A DNA stretch of 23,987 bases. It comes from Tritrichomonas musculus (Eukaryota > Parabasalia > Tritrichomonadida > Tritrichomonadidae). The translations under genes and the position numbers were made by a program. The notes under the pieces are model-generated. The model did not search any database. It was not told the DNA's origin and was given only the letters and a program-made list of their open reading frames with translations. This document shows, piece after piece, positions 17,537-23,987 of the stretch; position 1 is the stretch's first letter, and each line of letters begins with the position of its first letter. Where the stretch lies: the NCBI GenBank assembly GCA_039105265.1, contig JAPFFF010000385.1, forward strand, positions 1 through 23,987, in the 5' to 3' direction.

Positions 17537-20500
17537 TTAATTAATATTTAATGTTTCAGTTCCATTCGTATCTGGTCTATTCCTAAAGAAATTTAATACA
17601 TTCGAACCAAGTGTAGCAATAGCATTTCCTAACTGAGTTAGCGCGTGTGTTGTCGAAAGGACAACCTGTGTTGCTGAAAATGTTGAAATAGCTCCAGCCA
17701 CGGGTATTTGAACAGTTGTTGTAGTTGGCAAAAATCTTTCCATAGTCATCTTATCAGCCTTCAAATCAACATTCACCAAAAACTTACCTTGAAAGCCACT
17801 ACCTCCATCACCTGGATAACCACCACCTCCACCTCCACCTCCTCCACCATTACCTCCTGGCCCAGAGAAAGGTGTTGTTTGATATGTATTAATATTTACT
17901 GAGTTATTGGACATATTTAATGTTGAGAGTACCCCTGCAATCGATACTACTGAAGCTAGAATATTTAAAATCGTATTTGCAACTGATATACCTTGTTTAA
18001 TACTATCAGTATATTCATTATACATGGCTTGAATTCTCATTTGCTCAGCTAGATTATCAACTGTCTGTTTCAATAAAGCATAATCATATTGCAATATGTC
18101 AGTAATTCCACCAACAACATTTAAGTCTCTTCTCATCGTCATGATATTATCAGCCCATATAATCTTTGATGAATAAATATTTAAATCTGTTGATATAGTT
18201 GAACAGTTTCTTGGATCTGGTTCTACTTCATAAAATTGTTCTTGTAAGATTATGTTAAATGGATTAACTTTTACATCAAATTCAAATAATTCTTTTTCCA
18301 TGTATATTCGAATGTTCTTATGATTAAATCCTTCAATGATTTTAATGGAATACCTTTTTTCTCGATGATAATTAAATGATTCTAGACAAGGATTTGATCC
18401 ATAAGTGTGCATGACTCCAGAATTAATACAGTGTTCAGGATGACAATCCCATTTTAATTCTGTTATGTTTCCATTAATATTTAAATCTGCATAAACATAT
18501 AATCCGTCTTCTTCTTGTAATCCGCTTGGTGCATCAACATACATTCTAGCTTGTTCATATTTATTTCCATCTTGTGTGAATGTACCTGAACTGCTAGGAT
18601 CAAAAACTGCAGTTGTTCCTACGTTTAATATGGTTCCATCTTTCTTAACAACTCTCCAATTTGTAAGATAGTCTTTTAGTATGTGAGCATAATTATCATC
18701 ATCTGTTAAATCTTCTTTTATTGTTCCTTTTATCCATTTCCCAATTAGTTCGTTCTTTTTGATTATTATTGCTGGAGCTCCGCTATTATTATTCATGTAT
18801 GATATTTTTGCTGTAAACACATTTTGACAGTTATTTCCTGTCCAATTTTTCCCATCCCATATTAATTCCCAAGTGTGCCTAAATAAATAGTCCTTGAACC
18901 TAAATACCATATTCAATGATAAATCATAATCAGGGTCAATATCCCATCTCATACAATAATAATTGGATTCTTCATATACCTGAGATGGTCTATATAAATA
19001 TAATTGATCTGATTCTTTTAATGTAAAATATTTAGAGTCAGTTGATGGAGTAGAGGGAACAACATCATAGATTGCTTGATATTTGGAGACCAATGAGTTA
19101 TATTGATTTCGAAATACTTCTAATATATCATCATCAATCTCAATTACAATTTTATTTCCATCAGGGTCAACAATAGCAAAGCTATTTTCATCATCAGTAT
19201 TAACAACGTCATTATCATCAACTTCAAGTGTACGAGCATGAGGAGCAGGAGGATGTCGTGTAATCTTATTTAAAATCCATTGGGCACCTCTTCCTATTGG
19301 TTCGAAAAGGGCAGCTATTAGAATTACACATAAACAAAATGCCCCAACGCCTAAACCCCCAGCGATTGCATATACAAGTATTACATAAACATACAGAATT
19401 AAATCAGAATAACCTCCTATATATTGCCAAAATTGAGCATCTATCCAATTTCCGCCTATCTGTATAATATTATTAACTAAATTTGGGTAGTTCATGATAA
19501 AATCAACTATGAAGTGCCATAAGTTGCTCCAAAATAATGTAAATGAGCTATATGCTATTTTAATCATTCGAATTCCTTCATTCTTTAATTCATCAATTTT
19601 GTTATTAAGTCTTGGTGTCAATTCTTTTATCTCATCAATGACCTGATGCAAATCTACATCCTTAAAGTCAGCATCTGCATCTTCTCCTCCAATATAAAAG
19701 ATTACCCCCACTTTTTCATTATCTTTAACAGCTTCATATGCAAAATCCACAATACTATCAATACCATACCAGATAAAATAAAATAAGTTATATATAATCT
19801 TCATAAATTCTTTTGTCGCAAAAGCAATTGTTTTATAAGTTAATTTAATAGGCTGTTTAGCAAGAGATAGGGTAGTTGAAATGATATTATACAATAAGTC
19901 TTTTATCCATCCTATTGTCTTTTTACTATATAACCAATACTTAGATACATTGATTGTGAGTTCTTCTGGTTCTATAATTTTTGGAATCTTATTTTCTTCG
20001 AGTTTCTTTAATTCATCAGTAGTGGGAATTTCATAAACCATATCATCTTGGTTAACTAACTCCTTTGGTGGCTCAGTTGGAGTAGGTTCAGGAGTAGGTT
20101 CAGGTGTAGGAGTAGGAGTTGTTTCATCAATTTCTATTTTAACCTCATGTATTTCAGGTTCACCAGTTGTTTTATTAATTAAGCACATAGAAGTATTTCC
20201 ACCTGTTAAGTTCAAGAGGGTTTCATAAGATATAGTTTGATCATTTAACGCATCTATCCATTTAGTAATATTAGCAGCTGTTGTATTTGTTTTATTAACA
20301 AAGTCTTTCATGTTAGTTATGTTAGTCTCATTGACATCATAGGTAGTTTCATTAGTAGTTTCATTAACCTTTTCATCAACATATTTAACAGGTTCTACCT
20401 CAGTAAAATTAACAGTATTATTTGCTATCCATTTAGATATATTTTCATTACTTGTACTTATATCTTGTATTATAGCGTCCATACTTTCTGGTTTCTTGTC

Positions 20501-21169
20501 CTCCGTTTCATAAGTTAAGGCTTGAGTAGTTTTATCTACATGTTCAACAATTATTCTTAAATCAGATAGTTTAGACCAATCGATACTAGGTGCAATTGCA
20601 TTATTTACATCATCTATATTTTTAATCATTAAGTTCATTACATTTAGCATACCTTGATGATTCTGTGTAAGTGCTTCTATTAGTTTCTTGTGTGTACTAA
20701 CATCATATGATTCTGTTATTATTTCTTTATCATTTACCTCACCTGTAAAATAGTTTAATGTAGCACCAGGTGCAATACCAGAATCTACGTCATCCTTCAT
20801 TTTAGCTAGAAAGGTATGTAAATTAGTAGCACTATCTCGTAGTCTTTCATAGAGCTTATTGAAGCTTGCACAATATTGTATTTTTGGTGTCAGTGTACCG
20901 TCAGTATTCCATGTATAAATACCTTTCCCTGCCATAAGATTAAGCGCACCAAAGTTTTCGAATCCATTTTTTTCGAAATAATCACCAACTATTTTTTCAT
21001 CTATTTCAGCTTTGTTGTAGATACAATTAAATTGCACCATTTCATCAGGTTCAATAGTGTTTTCGATGTTTAGTCGTTTACCATCTTCTTCATCAATAGT
21101 GATTTCTATATCATTTGATTTGAGTTTATATGCTTCCTTGCTCTTTGCAGAATACAGTGCCAAAGACAT
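17537..21169 (-). CDS. Polinton large protein 3, membrane-associated and sequon-rich
   Basis: The start chosen is ATG 21167-21169 (MSLALYSAKSKEAYKLK), giving 1210 residues; a longer frame upstream would need a TTG start. Residues about 243-331 hold some 13 N-x-S/T sequons. A Pro/Thr/Glu stretch (TPTPTPEPTPEPTPTEPP) is at about 348-368. Amphipathic and hydrophobic helices lie at about 408-478. A strong double membrane segment, including LILYVYVILVYAIAGGLGVG, is at about 587-620. Two blocks are shared with large protein 1: about 720-790 (LYLYRP, WDIDPDY, WDGKNW) and about 965-1045 (NPFNIIL, EQFYEVEPDP, SSKIIWADN, TMRRDLN). Near the C-terminus is a Gly run (about 1103-1117) in a GPGGNGG..GYPGDGG setting. 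It looks like a membrane-anchored surface or spike-like protein, but no family match is certain. Confidence 0.65.
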   Translation of the reverse strand: MSLALYSAKSKEAYKLKSNDIEITIDEEDGKRLNIENTIEPDEMVQFNCIYNKAEIDEKIVGDYFEKNGFENFGALNLMAGKGIYTWNTDGTLTPKIQYCASFNKLYERLRDSATNLHTFLAKMKDDVDSGIAPGATLNYFTGEVNDKEIITESYDVSTHKKLIEALTQNHQGMLNVMNLMIKNIDDVNNAIAPSIDWSKLSDLRIIVEHVDKTTQALTYETEDKKPESMDAIIQDISTSNENISKWIANNTVNFTEVEPVKYVDEKVNETTNETTYDVNETNITNMKDFVNKTNTTAANITKWIDALNDQTISYETLLNLTGGNTSMCLINKTTGEPEIHEVKIEIDETTPTPTPEPTPEPTPTEPPKELVNQDDMVYEIPTTDELKKLEENKIPKIIEPEELTINVSKYWLYSKKTIGWIKDLLYNIISTTLSLAKQPIKLTYKTIAFATKEFMKIIYNLFYFIWYGIDSIVDFAYEAVKDNEKVGVIFYIGGEDADADFKDVDLHQVIDEIKELTPRLNNKIDELKNEGIRMIKIAYSSFTLFWSNLWHFIVDFIMNYPNLVNNIIQIGGNWIDAQFWQYIGGYSDLILYVYVILVYAIAGGLGVGAFCLCVILIAALFEPIGRGAQWILNKITRHPPAPHARTLEVDDNDVVNTDDENSFAIVDPDGNKIVIEIDDDILEVFRNQYNSLVSKYQAIYDVVPSTPSTDSKYFTLKESDQLYLYRPSQVYEESNYYCMRWDIDPDYDLSLNMVFRFKDYLFRHTWELIWDGKNWTGNNCQNVFTAKISYMNNNSGAPAIIIKKNELIGKWIKGTIKEDLTDDDNYAHILKDYLTNWRVVKKDGTILNVGTTAVFDPSSSGTFTQDGNKYEQARMYVDAPSGLQEEDGLYVYADLNINGNITELKWDCHPEHCINSGVMHTYGSNPCLESFNYHREKRYSIKIIEGFNHKNIRIYMEKELFEFDVKVNPFNIILQEQFYEVEPDPRNCSTISTDLNIYSSKIIWADNIMTMRRDLNVVGGITDILQYDYALLKQTVDNLAEQMRIQAMYNEYTDSIKQGISVANTILNILASVVSIAGVLSTLNMSNNSVNINTYQTTPFSGPGGNGGGGGGGGGGYPGDGGSGFQGKFLVNVDLKADKMTMERFLPTTTTVQIPVAGAISTFSATQVVLSTTHALTQLGNAIATLGSNVLNFFRNRPDTNGTETLNIN

Positions 21170-21187
21170 TTTATCAGAAATTAAATT

Positions 21188-21919
21188 ATGTTGTATAGTG
21201 TTCAGAGTCAACCAGGTAATTACAATACGGTAAGACTTAATATTGATATCCCATGGAAATGTCCATACGTGAAGTACTATGTTTCATCTATTAATACCAA
21301 AGCCAACATATTAATGACAACTGCGGAAGATTATTTAATATTTACTACATCAAAGAGTGAGGTACGAATTGATTTTGAGGAGATGTATACCTATTCATTT
21401 GGATATCTAGTCAAATTTCTAAATTCTCGTCAGACTACTATCACCTTCAAGAATATCAATAACAGAACCATATCATTAACACCTACTGAAAATATTACAT
21501 TCAAGGAAGGAAGTCATAGAGCAAAATTGATTACTGGTTTGTTCAACTGCAAGGAATTTGATGTAAAAGCTAATGAAGAAAAAAATGTACCTGATCTACC
21601 TATACTTGATTTTGCCAATAAGTTGTATTTAGTTTCATTACAGGGGGTAGCAACTCATTCATCAATTGGAGACCAAGAATATACCCCAAGTATCCTTGCA
21701 AACATTGACACAATGATAATGGATCAAGAGGCAATGATAGTTAATTATGACATGACTAAGCCAATAAAAATAAAAGTTAATACGGATTCATTAAAATATT
21801 TGGAAATGAGATTAGTTGATTTCATGTTTCAACCAGTAATATTAAAATCTCCTCTCTTCATTACCTTAAAAATAAAACCAAGCCAAGAGGCTGATATATA
21901 TGACATCCTTACTAAATGA
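21188..21919 (+). CDS. Candidate Polinton minor capsid (penton) protein
   Basis: The gene encodes 243 residues from ATG 21188-21190. The length and the predominantly beta-strand pattern fit the single jelly-roll minor capsid protein of Polintons. The C-terminal motif LEMRLVDFMFQPVILKSPLF followed by ITLKIKP resembles the last strands of that family, where a xxxRLxDxxxxxxxLxxPLxITLxI pattern is usual. It is transcribed away from the large protein 3 gene, with only 18 bp between the two start codons, so both promoters must overlap. Its last 8 bases overlap the convergent T5orf172-type gene. The assignment is from size, position and the C-terminal pattern, not a firm match. Confidence 0.5.
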   Translation: MLYSVQSQPGNYNTVRLNIDIPWKCPYVKYYVSSINTKANILMTTAEDYLIFTTSKSEVRIDFEEMYTYSFGYLVKFLNSRQTTITFKNINNRTISLTPTENITFKEGSHRAKLITGLFNCKEFDVKANEEKNVPDLPILDFANKLYLVSLQGVATHSSIGDQEYTPSILANIDTMIMDQEAMIVNYDMTKPIKIKVNTDSLKYLEMRLVDFMFQPVILKSPLFITLKIKPSQEADIYDILTK

Positions 21920-22235
21920 TAGCTCTGGGACAATGATATTGGATATAAGTCCTAATAATATATATCATTTCATTCACATTCCCAACAAAGTACTCATTTC
22001 CTATAAATGCTGTTCCATCTCTTGTTGTTGCTCTCTTATAATTTTCTTCAAATATTGTTATTAATTCTTTTTCCACTTTTACTGAATCACTTACTGCTTC
22101 AATTATATATACTTCGCTGTCTTTTGGATATTGTCCCATTCTTGTTGCAATCTTATTTGTTCTACCAATTTTGTATACAGGTTGATTAGAATAAGAAAAT
22201 TCCCTTTCACGAATCAAATATATGTATTCTACCAT
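21912..22235 (-). CDS. T5orf172 / MUG113-type GIY-YIG-related nuclease domain protein
   Basis: The gene encodes 107 residues from ATG 22233-22235. The order of motifs matches T5orf172 domains, which are relatives of GIY-YIG endonucleases found in large DNA viruses and their mobile elements: YIYLIRERE at the N-terminus (the GIY-like strand), VYKIGRTN (YIG-like strand with the Arg), RMGQYPKDSEVYII, VEKELITIFEENY (with the acidic helix) and GNEYFVGN. The whole protein is just the domain. In other elements such proteins are thought to nick DNA, but that role is not shown here. It lies between the penton candidate and the polymerase gene and diverges from the latter with 55 bp between them. Confidence 0.7.
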   Translation of the reverse strand: MVEYIYLIREREFSYSNQPVYKIGRTNKIATRMGQYPKDSEVYIIEAVSDSVKVEKELITIFEENYKRATTRDGTAFIGNEYFVGNVNEMIYIIRTYIQYHCPRAII

Positions 22236-22290
22236 TTTAGGGTTAATAAATATTTAGCGTGATATTTTTTTATTTCTTATTTACACTTAA

Positions 22291-23987
22291 ATGACATACC
22301 TCTTTGATATATCAGTTGACCTCTATTCGACTGCAAGAACGGAAGCAAGAAAAGAGTATAAGCAAAGGGTGAAAGACGTAAGAGACAAACGAAAGTTCAA
22401 GAAATATTTGAAAGAATTCATGACCAAGGCTAATAAAGAAATATCATTTGACATAGATATAGGTGATGATGAAGATAAGAGACTTGCTTTCACTGAAACA
22501 TTAAGACAATTACACAAAGAGAATAAGAAGAATATAGTAGTAAAAAGCGAATCATTAGGTGGTGAGGAATACAAATGGTTTACACTTTCCAAGGCACGAA
22601 GATTAGATTCAACAATAGGACATATATCAGGGACAATAGACTTGAATGATGACTGTTCAGACAATAATCCTTGGGTTGGCAATGTATTCATCCCTGCAAA
22701 ATACCAGTTGCTCTTCATTAAAAATAGAAAGAGAGGCAAGCAAACATCATTCACTATTAATAAAGAAGATAATAAAGGTAAGTTGTATGAAGAAGAAGTT
22801 GAAGTCGACGAAGATTATCGCGATAATCCAGAAGGTGGATTCTTCCCTTATATTAATCTCTCTGATTTAGACTTATCACAGTACCAAATATTCAAGACAG
22901 TTGATAAGAAGAACTATAAAGACAATTGTTTGGTATATGCTTGCATTCAGTCTGGAGTATTCACTGATGAGGAAATTAATTATTTACGCTTTATGGTCAA
23001 GACTAGGTTAATCCCCAATAACTTGATATACGATATAGCCAAGCAGTTTAAATGCCATTTTGTTGTAAGAAGGATTGATGAGAAATATGATGAAAGAAGC
23101 CAACTACAAATAAAAATAGATACAAGAAAGAGACCATGGGCCAAAGAGTTTGACCGAATTGTTGACTTATTACTGTACAAGAACCATTACATGATATATA
23201 AACCCCTAAATGGTGTTAAACCTATGGCAATATTTCGCAAGCTATTTAAAGAAGGAAAGTTCAGAGAGATAAAGTCCTGTGAAATGAATATCTTAGCAAC
23301 GAATGAATACAACTCTCACTTAGCAGATTATACCGACCTTGAATATGATCCTGAATTGTGCTGTAAACTAATAGATTCATCAGAGACGAAAAAGGAGAGA
23401 GAGTGGAGTAGGATTTATTATTCTGATTTTGAAACTAATACCACTGTATCACCCCATATGCCTTATCTAAATATTACTGTGTACAGGACCAAAGAGTTAA
23501 TTCATAAAATGATATTTGATGGGGAGAATATCGCTGACAGATTACTAAAGTCATTGGAGAACAATTCTCTCATTTACTTCCATAACCTTAAATATGATGC
23601 TTGTTTCTTTATAAATACTCCTGGATGGGATGTACAAATAACAGAGAGAAGTGGAACGATTCTGCAAATAGTCATGACAAAGTATAAACCTAACAAGAGA
23701 TTAACTTTCCGCAATAGCTACTCTATCATCCCTGCTGCATTAGCTTCATTTGGTAAGATGTTTCAGTTACCAGTTCATAAAGAGGTAATGGCCTATAAAA
23801 TATATACTGAAAGGAACATAAATAGGAAAACTGTCTCTGCGCTTGAATTTCAACTACAGTATTACTTAGAGAACCAAGACAAGAAACCATTGACACAGAT
23901 AAAACAAGACTGGAAGCAATTAATAGATAATGCAAAAGCTTGTGGTGCATATGAAAATTTGGCTATTGATATTATGAAGTATGCTAT
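22291..23987 (+). CDS. Protein-primed family B DNA polymerase of a Polinton, N-terminal part (runs off the window)
   Basis: The frame opens at ATG 22291-22293 and stays open for 565 codons to the window edge. After a charged N-terminal region comes a domain with NCLVYACIQSGVFTDEE (about 22920-22975), a feature of the long N-termini of trichomonad Polinton polymerases. The 3'-5' exonuclease follows: Exo I is YYSDFETN (about 23419-23442, with the D-x-E pair) and Exo II is YFHNLKYDACF (about 23575-23607, with the N-x3-D pattern). The stretch FRNSYSIIPAALASFGKMF (about 23709-23763) is typical of DNA_pol_B_2 enzymes. The polymerase palm motifs lie beyond the edge. It replicates the element from a terminal protein. 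Nothing in the part seen suggests it is broken. Confidence 0.9.
   Translation, partial: MTYLFDISVDLYSTARTEARKEYKQRVKDVRDKRKFKKYLKEFMTKANKEISFDIDIGDDEDKRLAFTETLRQLHKENKKNIVVKSESLGGEEYKWFTLSKARRLDSTIGHISGTIDLNDDCSDNNPWVGNVFIPAKYQLLFIKNRKRGKQTSFTINKEDNKGKLYEEEVEVDEDYRDNPEGGFFPYINLSDLDLSQYQIFKTVDKKNYKDNCLVYACIQSGVFTDEEINYLRFMVKTRLIPNNLIYDIAKQFKCHFVVRRIDEKYDERSQLQIKIDTRKRPWAKEFDRIVDLLLYKNHYMIYKPLNGVKPMAIFRKLFKEGKFREIKSCEMNILATNEYNSHLADYTDLEYDPELCCKLIDSSETKKEREWSRIYYSDFETNTTVSPHMPYLNITVYRTKELIHKMIFDGENIADRLLKSLENNSLIYFHNLKYDACFFINTPGWDVQITERSGTILQIVMTKYKPNKRLTFRNSYSIIPAALASFGKMFQLPVHKEVMAYKIYTERNINRKTVSALEFQLQYYLENQDKKPLTQIKQDWKQLIDNAKACGAYENLAIDIMKYA

Larger units (their letters stand above)
11759..23987. 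mobile_element. Maverick/Polinton, left part; continues past the window
   Basis: The family is assigned from a protein-primed type B DNA polymerase (22291 onward), a candidate minor capsid gene, a T5orf172-type nuclease gene and dense gene packing on both strands. Polinton termini start with AG, and an AG occurs at 11759-11760 and again shortly after, just where a helicase-like host sequence ends; the exact end base is not settled. More than 12.2 kb is in view, and Polintons run from 15 to over 20 kb. The part seen looks whole, with six long open genes, so the insertion is probably young. Integrase, packaging ATPase, maturation protease and major capsid are not in view and would lie to the right, as would the second terminal inverted repeat. 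Confidence 0.75.

Noticed and set aside
21170-21211. Longer N-terminus of Polinton large protein 3, overlapping the penton candidate
   Set aside because: It would need a TTG start. The ATG at 21167-21169 is the better choice in a eukaryotic genome and removes the overlap.
22323-22754. Minus-strand 143-codon frame opposite the polymerase gene
   Set aside because: The plus strand is a clear DNA polymerase with exonuclease motifs; the reverse frame is a shadow.

Overview
The window looks like nuclear DNA of a parabasalid protist of the Trichomonas/Tritrichomonas type. The evidence is: very AT-rich spacers; intronless genes with very short leaders; stop codons that overlap or lie next to a UAAA polyadenylation-like motif; a DUF3447-type ankyrin protein joined to BspA-like leucine-rich repeats; Sel1-like repeat debris; an RCC1-protein kinase fusion; and a large Maverick/Polinton element. 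The species cannot be fixed from the sequence alone.

Layout. Positions 1-1504 are AT-rich spacer with short tandem repeats, followed by a serine-type tRNA gene (1505-1586). On the minus strand, 1731-3695 encodes a cytosolic helical-repeat protein that resembles the PI4-kinase membrane anchor EFR3. From 4443 to about 5975 lies a broken ankyrin plus BspA-LRR gene. It is cut off by about 0.8 kb of GC-richer DNA (about 5976-6780) of bacterial character: a decayed ZIP metal-transporter gene and, on the other strand, a piece of a second bacterial-looking gene. To its right is AT-rich debris with Sel1-like repeats (about 6900-7320), then a cluster of three inverted repeats (7590-7856). An intact 820-residue RCC1-protein kinase gene fills 8028-10490 on the minus strand.

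From about 11270 to the right edge the DNA is virus-like. A short piece of a D5-like SF3 primase-helicase gene ends at about 11768. A Polinton appears to begin around 11759-11772, marked by an AG start and a 9-bp hairpin, and it runs off the window. The part seen looks whole and holds six genes: three large minus-strand genes (12002-15892, 15920-17377, 17537-21169), a candidate minor capsid (penton) gene (21188-21919, plus), a T5orf172/GIY-YIG-type gene (21912-22235, minus), and the N-terminal and exonuclease part of a protein-primed family B DNA polymerase (22291 onward, plus, cut by the window edge). Integrase, packaging ATPase, protease and major capsid were not seen and would be expected beyond the right edge.

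The two largest Polinton proteins share two homologous blocks and so are paralogues. One has fibre-like C-terminal repeats. The other has membrane segments, a Pro/Thr-rich stretch and a dense run of N-glycosylation sequons, which suggests surface or attachment roles. This gene set, and the bacterial insertion, are the most unusual things in the window.
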